NCBI GenBank assembly: GCA_025738555.1
Contig: JAOVFP010000011.1
Coordinates: 3,534,001 to 3,598,000, forward strand
DNA: 64,000 nt
Reading direction: 5' to 3'
Source: Cyathus striatus
Taxonomy: Eukaryota > Basidiomycota > Agaricomycetes > Agaricales > Nidulariaceae
In this document: piece by piece, positions 1-13,011 of the stretch
How the letters are laid out: every line of letters starts with the position of its first letter
Numbering within the stretch: position 1 is the first letter of the stretch
The notes under the pieces: model-generated
Told to the model about the DNA's origin: nothing
What the model saw: only the letters and a program-made list of their open reading frames with translations
The model's database searches: none
Program-made: the position numbers and the translations under genes

Positions 1-426
1 TTCACATTTTAAAGCAACTTACTAGTAGTTTAAGGTGTCTTTCAATGTTTCTAGGTAGTAATATTTAAATATATAAATGTTTTCTAATGAATTCATGAGT
101 GAAAGTGCTGAAATTTTTGGAATGTCACACCCAGAACATCAAATGCCAAATAGTCTTGGTGGTTGGGCCTGTCATGCACCAAGTGGGGTGCCAAATTGAT
201 TTGTTTAGTACAGTAATACATAGAGCACAATAGTATTCAAAACAGACAACCTTAGCACAACAATGGCCCAGTGCCTTTGCTTAGTTCCCTCCTAGTCATA
301 CACTGGTATGGTATGAGATGGTATGTAACAGTCAGACCTATATGACACATAAGGCATAACTTGGAATCCCACACTACCCATGGATATTTTCAAAATGGTT
401 TTGGCTTTCAAATATGCAACAATATT
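1..426. other. AT-rich stretch, no gene seen
   Basis: No open frame here has recognisable protein content. The stretch ends at the palindromic repeat module that starts near 421. Confidence 0.5.
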
Positions 427-545
427 CCCACTACCTTTTAAGGTAGTGGGTTATGGGGATGTTTGGATTTCCTAATAAGACAATTTGTGGATTGCATTTG
501 GGATCTCAATTTCTGGCCACCTGATTGGCTGATGCCTAGTGAGTG
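421..545 (+). repeat. Palindromic terminal module, copy 1
   Basis: Positions 427-450 form a perfect hairpin: arms CCCACTACCTT and AAGGTAGTGGG around a TT loop, preceded by AATATT. The roughly 100 bases that follow (a GATCTCAA-type motif, then CTGATTGG) resemble the reverse complement of 40670-40790. Related modules occur at 23645-23680 and 37620-37650. This looks like one end of a dispersed element family. The other end was not identified. Confidence 0.5.
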
Positions 546-2900
546 ACATTGAATTCTCTCATTGTAATCTGTGACACTGTAACATATTTCCAGCTGACAA
601 TTTTGGCCCCCTGCAGCTCTCTCATTATGAATCCACTTGTTGACCCAAAGTATGCTGGCTCACTGACAGTGACCATACTGTCTGCTTCAGTGTAGGACCT
701 ATACAAAGTTTATCACAGGTAATGGAGTGAACTGTCTGCCACCAGCTCATGCATGAACAAGAACAGGAATTATGCTCAGGGAAAGGACAGCAGGCATTGG
801 AAGGAAGTGCAGGGAGATAGTGCACCATGTACATACAGTATATGTCTTACAATTCTTTTCTTCACTTTTGTCCCATCCCCCCATACTGGAAATGATTGGT
901 GATTCTTGCCTTAGTTTCTGAACCAATCCTGAAAAATGATCAAACTCTTATTTGCAGGATATTGGTAGCTGGTACCTCTTCATCATTGTCCACATTTCAA
1001 CTCCCATTCTACTGCTGTAGAGGAGACAATGAGCTTGAGGCCTAAACAAAGAAATATGTAAGTGAGTCAGTGAACATCCATTCAACCTTGGGTGTTCTAA
1101 GGTGTCAAAAAGGGAGGGTAAATTCAACTGGGTTGGGGTGAGGTAGATACATGATATTTAAAGAAAATATGAATAAGGAGACTACTTAATGAGGAATGGT
1201 TGAAATAAAACAGAAATTAATGGTAGATTATTGGAAGAAAAAGGAAAAGCTTGAAACATAAACCATACCAATGAATTGAAAGAAAATTTATAAAATAAAA
1301 CTTGAGGGGAGAGACTAGAGGCAATGACACGGCCACTGGTAAGGTGAACTGCAGTATTTAATGGCTCTTGGTAGCACACAGTACTGATGATCTTTAAACC
1401 TGTTGAGTAATAGTGGTGCTGGGGATGAGGCAGTAGTGTCAGCGTTGGAGGGAAGATGAGAAAGATAATGTGCACAAACACAAACAAACATATCGATGCA
1501 TGCATCAGCTGATTACATAATAGAAATTGTAATATGTCAATTTTTGTAGTGCAGGCAAAATGCCTGCTCTACACTGCTCTCAAAGCCTATGCATGCAGCT
1601 TCAGCCTACTACATTTATTCACCACATGGTCAACCCCTGGGCCTTGTCTTATCAATGTCCTAGCACAATTGTACTGTCAACATCTTTACTCCCTCTCTCC
1701 TCCCCTTCTCTTCCTCATTCCAGCACCATAGCAGTCTTGGCCACCACTACTGCCATGATCCTCCCTTGCATCCCAAGATTGACCCACCTCAAAATGACCA
1801 GTGTTGTCATCCCCAAGCCCTGTCTGCTCTACTCCTTAACCTTCCAGCCTTCCCCATGTCAATATCCACTTCCATTATACCCAGGGCATCATCAACACCA
1901 CATAGTCCAGCCCCCTTCCTCCCTCTTCTCCTGCATTGTCATGGCATCCAGCAGCCAGCCATTCCATCCTCACCTGCATCATGATTACAAGGACATCACA
2001 GGGTCTATCCCCTGTTCAAGGCACACACAGACATTCTTGTCCTTGTCATCAATGGAAGCCACTCCAGGCTCAAATCCCTGTCCCATCAAATCAATGTACC
2101 AATGCCATGCCCTTAGTACAAAAAGGTGCTACTTAAATACTATAAGACTTCATCAATGACTGGTGAATGAATGGGATAGTAGTACACTAGTTGATAATGA
2201 TAATAAGATGGTGGCAGAAGGTGGAGCAATATCTGAATATAATATGTACCAAGGACAGACTAGGGATTGGGATGAATGCTGAGAACAGGTATACCTAGGG
2301 TATGATGGAGAAAGCATAATGGATAATGGATAACAAACTGGATGAGTAAGGTGACATAGGAGCTTGGCAACCTTTAGTCAGGAGAGCAGATGCAGAACTG
2401 GGCAAAAGGAATCTATACAAGACAAGAAAGGTCAGATAGTGTGGAACAAAGGTAGGGAAAAGCATGGCTATGACACCTTATTTATCTCTCAGCAAACATC
2501 TTCAAATGTTCACTGCCATTTTACCTATGTTTTAGTCTACCTTGTGTCATATCAGAACTTGTTTTTGCCTTTGCATATAAACCTCATTGTTAGAGTGAAT
2601 AGTGTGCTTCATTAAGTCTCAAATCAAGTGCTCACAGGCACACATTTTTGTATTGGTTCATATTGGTTCATGATCATTGTCTTTTATGCATCTGCTATAT
2701 ATAATTCTAACTAATCCATCAGGAACAGGACTTTTTACAGGATAGTTATGTCAAGTACACTTTCCACAAGTAGATTACTCATGGAGTGGATTGGAACTAG
2801 CAAAATCTATCAAGATGTACTTGATTTCATATCAGATGAGCTTGTCCAACAGACAAGACTCTCATGCAGTTCAAGTACTATATTGGTTCCTGCATTGACA
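546..2900. other. Intergenic, pyrimidine-rich in part
   Basis: No protein family was recognised on either strand. Positions 1560-2060 are rich in C and T on the + strand, which keeps several frames open. The resulting Ser/Pro/Leu-rich translations look compositional rather than coding. Confidence 0.45.
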
Positions 2901-2927
2901 CTCTCACCTATAGGCCTTATATGAGTA

Positions 2928-3677
2928 TTGCTACCTGCTGTCTTGGGACACTTTGAGCTGAGATCACCTTTGGAGAGATTCTTGCATGATGTGCCCTCTC
3001 ACTCAATCTCTATTCTTAATACATTGCTGATTCCTTCTGCCAAATATCTGAATGAGCTAGATGCTATATCAGGTAAAGCAATGCTCAATGGAGCTCTGTC
3101 CATTGAAGTCAATAGCTCACAGGAAAACCAAAAGATCTTAGTACCTTTTGAAGCATTGGGATACTGGTTGTATGTTAACAAGGCTATTACTTCAAAGCTG
3201 AAATGGACATCAGCTCTGACATGGATAGACATTCACAAACATCAGCCTCTTGCAATTATGTCCCTTGCACAGGAGATATTTTCTCTTGTTTCACAGGTGC
3301 ATTGGACAGGATTTGTATCAGGTGTTGTGTCTCATTTATCAATGATGGAACTAGCAGATTTCTTTTTGGAAGAATAGCTTAGTGATAGCCATGTTGATAC
3401 AATGCTTGTCATATTGGAGAAATGTTTACACAAGCACTCTGCTCTATGCAATAGTCATCTCATTGGACAGACTTCTCTCGCCCAGTCTCTCTGTGCCAAC
3501 TGGTTAAAAGATGCAGAGAACAATCTAGCATTATATCTTACAACTGCAAATTATTTTCTTAGAAAGTACAGCAATCAATTAGCCAGGTCTAAAGACAAAC
3601 CACTTTGGCTTGTTACATATTCTCCTGGACATTGGTCAGCAATTAAAATCAACCCTAATGAACATCTTGTTAGCTGA
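2928..3677 (+). pseudogene. Ulp1-like cysteine protease fragment, transposon-type
   Basis: One reading frame runs through an in-frame TAG at 3375-3377, so this is a broken 250-codon segment. After the stop the frame reads LSDSHVDTM, resembling the start of the Ulp1-like peptidase region in basidiomycete transposon ORFs. It ends with GHWSAIKIN, where the His-Trp pair resembles the catalytic histidine region of C48 peptidases. The catalytic Asp and Cys that should follow are absent, so the C-terminal half is lost. The N-terminal 150 codons belong to the same protein but carry no motif I can name. Such proteases in fungi usually belong to large DNA transposons. No terminal repeats were located, and the family assignment is tentative. 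Confidence 0.45.
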
Positions 3678-4439
3678 GGTGACTTGTTGGGAAAGCTGTT
3701 ACGATAAAGTTCTGGTTGGGACATTTATTGTACAAGTCCAATAGTCATGTGATTTACAAGTTCAAAGAACAAGTTAATCAGTTTATCAAGTTCAAGTCTC
3801 TATTTACAAGCTCTTAAGTTGATTAGACTTAAGTACAAGTGAAGTGAATGAATCAAAGTGAAGCTAGTTCGATTTAAGCTGAAGCTTGAGCTCTACAGCC
3901 CAAGTTACTACTGTTTAAATACAAACAAGTCTGTACTAATAATAAGTAAGAATGTAACCAAATGAGTCAAGATGCTGTGCATTGACTGCACATTACTGTG
4001 GCGCAGCAAGAAGAAAGAAAGGTAGACTAAGTAAAGTAATATGACTCGAGATGAGTCAGAAGAGAATGACAGTCATGTGAGCAAGAAGTCTTGTGTTTGG
4101 TATCAAAGGTGATACCAAACAAGTTGAAGAAATGTTACCTTGCTTGGCAAGGTCTTTCACCTGTAAAAATTGAGGGCCATTTTCATATTGCATGATGTTA
4201 TGCTTAATGTGTCATGTTGCTTTTGTAAGTTGGCTCATGACCAATGTCCAGTGTTCCAACATCTGTGTTGTCATGTGTCATTTTCACAAATATGGCTGCT
4301 GCTTGTGCTCAGTGGTCTGTGTGATTGCTGTTTGTTGTAGGTGGGTGTTTGGATGTTCAATGTTCATTTGTGATTGGATTGTTTTATGACTACTCTATAA
4401 CAGTTTGCAGTTGTGTTTTTGCTGTTCAACTCAACATCT
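3678..4439. other. Non-coding stretch with two perfect hairpins
   Basis: Positions 4095-4120 form an 11-bp stem (GTTTGGTATCA / TGATACCAAAC) with an AAGG loop. Positions 4137-4153 form a 7-bp stem (ACCTTGC / GCAAGGT) with a TTG loop. No coding content was recognised. Confidence 0.45.
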
Positions 4440-5400
4440 ACTTTGAATGTTCTCATTAGGGGCTCCACTGGTATAACCGAATCCTCTAGTCCTTGCAATT
4501 TGCTGGCACAGGTTCATGAAAGCTTCACAAGGATATATGGTGGAGGATGCAGAAGTTCAATCACCATGACACTATTACTGTATGTTCATCAGGATCCAAA
4601 ACAATATCCACTATATCCACTACCTCAGCATGTACCATTAGTGATGTCTAGACCAGTTTCCACATTCTGCTTCACCATCACCTTCATGTCTATTGCCAAC
4701 TGCACTGAAACTGGTAAGCTGTTTTGTCTACCTTTCCCTTTCCCATAATCATGCATAGCTACAGCATATTCAGCTTTAATGTCCAACTTCTCACCATTGA
4801 TAGTGTCTTCCACTCGACATATGAGTACTTGTTTCCTGCTCTCTATTCAATGCTTCTGAACAACCACTACATTCCATTCTATGTGAATTCCATGTTGGGT
4901 GGTTACCAAACAGGCTTCGCTCCAGGGACTGAAATCAACTGGAGTATTCATTCTCTCACTTACTAAAAGTTGCTGCAACATCTCCAAATCCCTTTTCTCT
5001 ATTAATCCTACTCGTAATTGCTGGAAAACTTGATGCTAATTGGGATCGGTTGCTTGCATTTGTTCATGGAGCAAGATGTCAGTTGAAGAGTTTTTGTATA
5101 TTGATCTCCCCATTTGAAGTTCTTGATCACAGCTAATTATATGTGGATAGAACAATGCACTGCACTTTGATCAAATAACAGGGGGAAATTGGTGAAGATT
5201 GCCACAAAGGATAACATAGATTCCACCAAAACTTTGGGAATCTCCTTTTTTCATACTGTCTGGATTCTCAAAACCACCTCACACTTTCCCTATTGTGACA
5301 TTTCTGGGAAAATTTGGTAGGAATGTTTTGGATATCATGGAGAACTTGTCAATTATCAGGTATGTGTAAGGTTTCCAAAACTCTTATGTCATGAAAACTA
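4440..5400 (-). pseudogene. Pif1-like helicase remnant, Helitron type
   Basis: Read on the minus strand from about 5380 down, the fragments match the C-terminal half of Pif1-family helicases of fungal Helitrons. They are IIDKFSMISKTF (Walker B-like region, normally a DE pair), FGGIYVILCGNLHQFPPV (motif III region), HQVFQQLRVGL, then MKVMVKQNVETGLDITNG and DIVLDPDEHTV (SF1 motif V-VI region), ending near LHPPPYILVKL and VIPVEP. The pieces lie in different frames and are separated by stops, including one after FPPV and one in the NVVVVQKH region. An apparent intron lies near 5380-5415. The Walker A motif and the Rep nuclease are not in the window segment I can read. Helitrons transpose by a rolling-circle mechanism. 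This copy is dead and truncated. Confidence 0.7.
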
Positions 5401-6926
5401 ACTTTTAATTGCAGGGCATTGAAGTGCATTATAACTCCTTAATGTGTGGCCTACTTTACAAGGCATATAATCAAGGATGAAAGCCTTCACAGCATTATAA
5501 AACTTGGCTGAAAGTGTTACAATATATCCCAAGGTTCATGTGTACTATTAAGATGAAGTAGATAACCACACAATTGATTTTAAACTGGCATCCCATTTTG
5601 GTAAAAAAAACAATGACATTTTTTGCCTAATTGAGTATGCAAAGAATAGCTATGTTTATCAACTACAACTCCAGAAAAGTAAAGCAATATTTCCATTCTA
5701 GTATACATGCTTTGTATGTTGTCTACCCATGAGTAATACTACATACCATGTCACAGACATCACTAGTCAGATATCCACTGTTAACATAATGTGATAAGAT
5801 AAGATCACTTACCAGTAGTTTACTTACCTCTGGGGTTATCCACTTACAACTTAAAGCTACTTAGTTCTTAAGTTATGCAATACCCAACAAGAGTGTCGTC
5901 CTTTTATGCATTTTGAACAGGTGGTTAGTCAGCATCCACCAGATCTTGTTCCGTAGTCTGGACAAAGACACTTGCAAGACCCAGACCCAAGTGCAGCCTC
6001 TTCAAGAAAGGTCTGGATTCTTTACACTCTTAGCCTATAGGACTTTCTCCTTCAAGTCATGTCACAAATCTTGAAGTGACAATCTTGACACTTCTCACAT
6101 TTATTTTAATTCATCTCATGTGACTGGTGACCAGTTGACCTGACAGATAACAAATATGATGAGGGTTAATATGTGATACATATTATTACCATACACTATA
6201 ATATAGACATAATCTTAAGTATACATTATGATTGGTTGTATCGATTCACAGGATTAGCACAATGAGACATACTTTACATTGCCATATAGTAGCATTTCAA
6301 TACCTGAGCAGACACTTTTCAAGTGTTTTGCAATAATGTTTAAGGCTAAATATATTGCAATGTGGTTTTGACTTTCGTGACATACAATCTTTGTTTTGTT
6401 TTCCCTGTGACCAGTCACAAGCATTGTCTCGCAGGAATTTTTGCAATGCTATAAGTCGTCTTGCCAATTATCAATGATGCTGCAACTCCTGTATACACTG
6501 ATCTCATCAACAAGGGGCTTGCTCCACATTGCACAAATGCCTATACAGTACTCAGTCATCCTCAGTCATGTAACATATTCTGACTTTACCTCTGTTATAG
6601 TCTGAATGACTTTCAATTTCCCAGTACTTCCATCCCCATGCAATATCATCCTCAGTGGCAGAGGGTTGGTACCATCACTGACCAATAAATAGAAATCCAG
6701 GCAACAATCAATGACCTTGTCACTTGCCTTCAATTTTAAATGTGACTAACAGTTCAATTATACTTATGACTATTTAATAACCATGTATTTGTATCATTAC
6801 ATAGCACTTGTGATTAATCAATTTTTCCCCTTCCCCAAGCAAGGTTCTTGCCAATGCAGGCAGTGATTCCCAATAAAGAAATCAGATGTAAATAGAAGAA
6901 AGTAAAGAAAATCGTAACAAAAGCCC
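5401..6926. other. AT-rich intergenic DNA
   Basis: No coding region, RNA gene or terminal-repeat pair was recognised. It separates two mobile-gene remnants. Confidence 0.4.
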
Positions 6927-8250
6927 ATGCCATTTAATTTGAGGAGAGGATTAGAGATATGGCTCTCTCACTGTCTTTGTATTAAGTTTAAATTTGATAA
7001 TTCTTTATTATGTGCTCAACAATCTGATGGCTGCTCATGCCCAATTAAATCAATTAACACAATTAAGCACCATATTTTTGGAGACACACTTTGGACTGAA
7101 GATACACAGGAGCTTTTGTGGCTTCATGAAGCCAAGGATATTTTATTGCAGTTTTTGACAATTTCTGGATACTATCTGCTCATCTGTAGGACATCTTCTA
7201 GAGGCAATCAAAACACTTGGCCCAGCAGAAGCTTCATATATTCAATGACTACTATCTTATGCTATTTCAACAGAGCAAGCACCGACAGATCTCACTGCTT
7301 ATATACAGTCTGGAACAATGAACATTAATCATCTTGTCACTACACATTGCAAAAATCAAAGCAAGGAATCAGCAAAATCAGTCCAGTGCCATATTAGCAT
7401 TATTTCCCCTCAGGAGTCTACAAATAACCACAACAACACAAACATAGATGATACTATGTCAATACTGACTTCTAGTACATCTGTTGACAATGATCACAAG
7501 TCTATAGCACAAAAGATTTGGAAGGTATTATGAGAGTATGAACAATCACAAGGTACAAGCACAGGACTAAATTGTAAGGTACAGCACACAACAAACTCTT
7601 CGTATAGCAGTGCCATGGACAAAGGGAAGGAAGGTGAGGCAGGAAATAGTGCTAATGCATGACTTGCTGCTGAAGGAATTGCTGCAAGAGTAATCCAGCG
7701 ACGTCGACAAGAATTTTCATTATTAATCCCTCCTGTACTATTTGCAACTGCAAGAATTAGTATTTTGGCTCCACTGAGCAACAAATCATTTGGGGTAGTC
7801 ATTGTGAAAGGGCAACTATTACTTGGGAAAGGTAAGTATACCATTCCTCCTCAATTTTAATTTGTGCTCATATCTTGAAATTTATTTCAGTTATCACGAT
7901 GTATGAGAAAGGTGCTGGGAAAGGCAGAAACAAAACTGGGTTCCATCCACAAACATAGGTACCATCTCTTACATAGGAATGCAAGTATGGTGACAAATAC
8001 AACCTGAACACTGGCACTTTCATGGAATATTTGGACCTGGAGCTCACCTTGGCTTGCCACAATATGTACATATACCAGTGGCTGCTTTTCTCTGTGAAAT
8101 TTCAGCTTCTTCTATTCAGCTTGTTGCTCAAAATGATTCTATCATTGAGATGCACAGTAGTGTATTTACTGAGATATATGTAGGGATATTTGAGCAGAAA
8201 CACCTTACTTTGAGTGCAGTAAAGTGACTTACAATGCACCAGAATCATAA
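6927..8250 (+). pseudogene. Degenerate unrecognised coding region
   Basis: Protein-like text runs across several frames. A first block has a CPIKSINTIKHHIFG segment. A second covers LGPAEASYIQ, STEQAPTDLTAYIQSG and NINHLVTTHCKN. A third has LAAEGIAARVIQRRRQEF and LLIPPVLFATARISILAPL. A GT-AG intron is plausible at about 7833-7890 (GTAAGTAT to TTTCAG), followed by VITMYEKGAGKG and a frame reading SYIGMQVW. Stops at 7531-7533 and near 7661, plus frame changes, make it a pseudogene. The composition suggests one multi-exon gene, probably from a mobile element given its neighbours, but I do not recognise the family and assign no function. Confidence 0.35.
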
Positions 8251-9277
8251 AAATGTTGAATAAATACCCTAGATACTATTTTACACCTTAGATACTGTGT
8301 CCCCTTATAATCATGATCCATTTTGCTCCAGATACGCTATCCCCCTAAAAATCAAGGAAATTTTGCCAATTTTCATCCCCCTATAACTGGCCAAAAATCG
8401 CTGATTTGGTATCTAACATTAACCAGGATTATCCAGGGTCCTATGTCCCCCTCAAGTTAATGTCCCCAGAGCTGGTGTTGTGACGTCTGCAACATCACAT
8501 CCATTCTCCCTTCTCCCATGCATCACAACAATAATGATAGTCCAGTGTCTTCGCAACGTCATGGACACCAAACTAACTGCCACCATCACCAACACTACCT
8601 CCCTCTCCTGCTGTCTCCCACCACTGCACCTCCACTGCTGCCATGCGTCCACATGTCCCCATCTCCTTCACTGCTATCACGTCGCCTTGCATCCTCACTT
8701 CAATGTTCCCCTCAAGTTAATGTCCCTGTAAGTAGTGCAATATCACGTCCTCCCAGCAGCCAAGAAAACAATGTCTTCATAACTGCTGCCAATCGTCATC
8801 ATTTCCTCCTCCTACACTTATCATCACCATCTCCCTTTACGCACAATTTAACATTGTGGGTTTTTCGTCATTCTCATATACAGTGCCTTATTGTTCTCGC
8901 GTACAGAATAAAATAGTATATTATTTTTGTACTTAGTTACAATATATTTTATCTATGATTCCAGACTCAAGTCATATCTCTCGTGTTCTAACTTCTGAGC
9001 TAGTTCTCAGTAAAAGGTCAAATTGCTTATCAAACTACTAATCTAAAGAAATTCATCAAAAATCTTGAGGTAGTGGGCCCTGCCGCTTGCCAGCCTTATT
9101 CCTTTATTTCAAAGCTGGATCCATAATCACTTTATCAGTCAAGAGCCAAGCAAGGTTTGTCTTGACAAGGTCGGTGCTTCACGAGTTAAGAAAACAAAAT
9201 GAAAAAAGAACATATATGTACATATGTAAAAACAGTGCATATGCATCCAAGTATTCCAAAAATTCCACCACAGGGAA
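8251..9277. other. Non-coding, with a short direct repeat
   Basis: The string CCCCTCAAGTTAATGTCCC occurs at about 8448-8466 and again at about 8706-8724, flanking a C/A-rich block with open frames on both strands. No gene was recognised. The stretch ends at the stop codon of the co-chaperone pseudogene on the minus strand. Confidence 0.4.
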
Positions 9278-10842
9278 CTAAAACGAATATCCACCTCTCC
9301 TCCCACCACCACCAAACCCACCACCAGTGCCGCTGGTTGAGAAACCAAATCCTCCCCCACCACCGCCACCGCTACCATGGAACTGAGCAAACAGCTCTGC
9401 AAGATCGACATGGTTCATTCCACCCATACCACCCATACCACCCATACCACCCCTCCATCACTCATACCATCCTCATCGTCACCCATATTGTACCGCTCGC
9501 ACCATTGTGGGTCAGAGAGGACAGCATTGGCTTCAACAACAAGTTTGAATTTTTCCTCACACCACCCTGTGCACAAGCGTAAGTCAAACAGCACGAAATG
9601 GTAGGAAAATAGAAACAAACCTTATCAGGATGATGTTTCAAACTCTCCCTCCTATACGCTTTCTTAATATCAAGCTCTGTTGCATCACGACTCACACCCA
9701 AAATCTTGTAATAGTCCTTCATCTTGCTCCTCTTCAGCACTGCCTCAGCCTTCTTCAACTCCATCTTCACAGCCTTTCTGCCCACATCCGAGGAAGCGTT
9801 TTTGATTGCAGACTTGAAATCGGCAATTGACACGTCATACTTCTCGAGGTGGAGATAGATATGGGCACACGTGCGGAGGGTTTTGAAGGACTTGGGAAGG
9901 AGATTCAGGGAGGCAGAGGTGTCTGCTAGAGCGGACTCATATTGTTCCATCTGTGCCATGCAATCAGTACACGTCATGCTCAGGAAGTGGAGAAACAGAC
10001 CTTGAGCAAAGTTGGTAGCCCTGTTGCTCAACAGCACCACTCGAATCTCACCACCCTTTCCCTCCTCCTCCTTCTCCCCAACCCGCTTGATTGTTTCAGA
10101 GTACAACTTCACAGCCTCCTCCCACTTGGCGCCCTTGAACACAACATTACCCTCCTCCTTCAGCCTCTCAATGTCTTTCACGCGCTTGCGCAGCTGCTGT
10201 GTGGGGAAGTGTCCAGGGTCGAAATGAAGAGCAGACGCAAGGTGTTGCAGTGACTGAGGAAGTTTGTTCATTAAAAAGAGTACGAGACCACGGAGAGTGA
10301 GAGTATCCGGTGATGTCGGTGCCAGATGCAATGCATCACTGAAGATGAACAAATGATAAGTCCCAGCCCCACGAGTGGAAGAAATGAATCATACTTAACA
10401 GCTATCCCTGTGCCATCCCAATTCCCCCTCGCAAGCTCCAACTCAACCCTCCAAACTTTCCACTCAGAAGGAACATCCCCACCCTCCATCTCAATCACCT
10501 GCAAGCACTTATCCAAGCTCAGCCTTGCCATACCCCACTCCCTCCTCCCCCTCGAATCCTGGAAGTTCTGGACATGCGATTCAAGGCTCCTCACCTTCTG
10601 TTCCAACTGCTTCACCTGCGTGTTTGTGGGTTCCAAAGAGGATAATGTGCGAAGGGCAGAGGAAGAGGTGGTAGTTTCACCAAGGGCCAAGTGACATTTT
10701 GCTAGCCACAGCAGAGTTTTAGCATTTGATGGTGCAATGATGAGGGCAGCTTTGCAGTCTTGGATTGCAGTGCAGAAGTGTTTGAGGAAGATCTGGGCAG
10801 CAGCTCAGTTGTTTATGAAGGAGATTTCGGTTGGGTTGAGGT
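9278..10842 (-). pseudogene. TPR/J-domain co-chaperone, copy A, exons after long intron
   Basis: This is a DNAJC7-like protein: TPR repeats bind Hsp70/Hsp90 tails and a C-terminal J domain stimulates Hsp70. After the acceptor at 10843 the frame reads DLNPTE, then a TPR block, CKAALIIAPSNAKTL, a coiled segment VKQLEQKVRSLESH, a 56-nt intron (10394-10339), and further TPRs ([21 protein letters not shown]). The J domain [21 protein letters not shown] follows, with intact HPD in HHPDK, then an intron near 9573-9629 and a Gly-rich tail ending at TAG 9278-9280. Lesions: TGA at 10805-10807 where Arg is expected, a one-base loss just after the HPD exon, a second frame shift at the GGT-ATG repeats near 9445, and Trp/Cys where Arg is usual (LLWLAKCH, PQWCERY). 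Several lesions fit CpG decay. The architecture is clear; the exact exon ends near 10000 are uncertain. Confidence 0.8.
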
Positions 10843-11418
10843 CTGTGGAGCAGAGGTGGTTAGTAAGATCAATTGAAGATGAAGGATGAGACTAAAGAGC
10901 AGTAGACAGGCAGGAGAGCAGGCTATACAAGAAGCCCGTTGCAGGTTATAGGAGCAGATAAATTGTGCGATGAAACTCTGCCTGCTGCACCAAGAGCTCA
11001 GTGTTGATGTAGGACTTCTAGACAGAGCCCACAGGGAAAACTGCAACAGAAACAGGATCTTCTGTGTAACGTGCTCCATTGACTCAGACCAATTAAGCAG
11101 AAAAGCATGATGACATGGCGGGTTTCCAGCTGTCCTGTATGAGTTGTCTGTTGGCCTGTCCTTTTGTCTGTCATGTTCAGGCATCAGTCACAATGTCACA
11201 GAACACCGAACTGGTTGATATCTTGATTAATGAAGCCAAGGCAAAATCAAACCAAGGCATGTGGTGTGCAAAAACAATTCTCTTACAATAACATTGGTGT
11301 ATACCTTCAGAATATTAGTGGCAGTCCTGTACACACATTTTCATGTTGGGAATTATTTTATTTCACTATCCTACTAATTAAATATGTACCTCCATGTTAT
11401 TATTACTTTGTTTAGTGT

Positions 11419-12173
11419 TGTTATGTACCAATTCCCTTCCTACTGGGAAATGAATGCGAAGACACCCGGAGGGCGTGGGAGAACTATAATGGAAACCCAA
11501 AGTGAGTACAGGTATGGGAACGAGAGTGGAAGTGCAGAAGTGAACCGTGGCTTCAGTGTATGTGCTGCGCCACCTGGATATCCCCAGGGAATGGTTCTTA
11601 TTTCGAGGAAGACGATATTCAACAGAGGAAGATGTTCCAGAGTATAAGAGAGGGCTTCGCCACTACACTAGGCAGTGGGAGAGAAACTCGAAGGAAAACC
11701 CAGAGTGGGTTTCAGAACTTAGAGTAGGAAGAAAGTGTACAGAGTTGATATGAATACTGAAGACTACCTAGTACATTTGGAAGACTATTTATATGTACTA
11801 GTAAGACGTAGATACTAATCCAGAGACTGAATGCTAAGTGTAAGTAAACGAAATAAAGACTGGGCAAAGAGGAGTAGTGGCGCAAATGACACACTCAGAA
11901 TGAAGAATAAGAAACTAAACTACATTGACCATAATGAAACATACAAGTGAGAATGGAAGAGTGGAGTAATGGTATAATGATGCGGTGAGGCCGTCATAAG
12001 AGAAACTACATATCCGGGATACCCGATAGAAAACCCGATGGGTTCCAGGTACATTCCCGGGCAGGAATGTAGGGAAGTATAAACCCGAAGCAGGTACGTT
12101 CTGGGAACAGACCGGGTATGTTAGACAGTCATGTGGGAACGTCGGCATGATGTATCCGGACACAGATATAACA
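11419..12173 (-). repeat. 3' LTR of the chromovirus
   Basis: 755 bp, the same length as the partner LTR at 18234-18988. By hand count the two differ at about 43 positions, all transitions, with no indels. The R-region start equivalent is at 11748-11758. A TATAAATA-type box lies about 35 nt upstream of that in element orientation. Confidence 0.95.
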
Positions 12174-12175
12174 GT

Positions 12176-12186
12176 ATCCCCCTTTT
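12176..12186 (-). promoter_or_regulatory. Polypurine tract
   Basis: On the minus strand AAAAGGGGGA lies two or three bases before the 3' LTR. This is the expected plus-strand primer of an LTR retrotransposon. Confidence 0.8.
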
Positions 12187-13011
12187 AGGGCCGAGCCCAC
12201 GAGGTCATACTGTGTGCAAGAATATATAACTAAAAATAATACAAGAAATCCTATTGGTCAGTGAATGTTCAAATAAGAGAACATATGCACATCTGATTCC
12301 TTTGGCAAGGAAAGTAGCAAAGGTGCAAGCTACAAGTTCCTGAGTAAGTTCCAGCAAGTCATAGCTGAACCCGAGACCTATTAACACTGCCCATGGATGT
12401 GGAAGGACATGTGCATCAATATTCCACTGGTAGCCATTTGTTCCAGATGTTCCGGTAATGTGGCAAGCTTGGTTGCACTGCTGATTGTATATCCGACTGA
12501 GATGAGTGTCGGAACTGGGTTGGAAGCATCAGAAGAGTTGGGAATGGATGGGGAAGTGATTGGAAGATGTTGGATGAGGTCTGGGTTGGATGGAGAAGTA
12601 GCAGGAACTGCCAGGGAAAATGCAGGAAGCATTGGAAGATAGTGTAGTCTATCAAGTTGAGTTACAGATGTCGTGATGCCAATTTCCAGGTGGTAGGCAA
12701 ACTCAATAAGTTGTCCTGAGATGTTTCCAAGGTATCCAGGCATGTTGTCCATGTTTCCATATTGAAACCTTGCTCGTGGAATGCCTCCGAGATCTGGATG
12801 CATATGAGGAAGTTGTGACAGGTGCCGGAATTGCATTGGAAGGTGAGGAAGTAGCTCGGGTCGAGTTGCAGATGCAGAGGGAGTGATGGAAATAGTTGTA
12901 ACACATTACCAAAGAACTATTGTACTTGTATCTCGCTTTTTTGCTTGTTATTCATTGTTTTTGGTTTTTGTATAAGGTGAAACTGCAAGCAGATAATAAG
13001 TAACGTGAAAT
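12187..13011 (-). other. Post-pol spacer of the chromovirus
   Basis: This lies between the end of the chromodomain frame and the polypurine tract. A 151-codon open frame on the element strand (12381-12836) is Ser/Pro-rich with no recognised domain. Overlapping frames on both strands are equally open, so it is probably non-coding 3' spacer. Confidence 0.5.
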
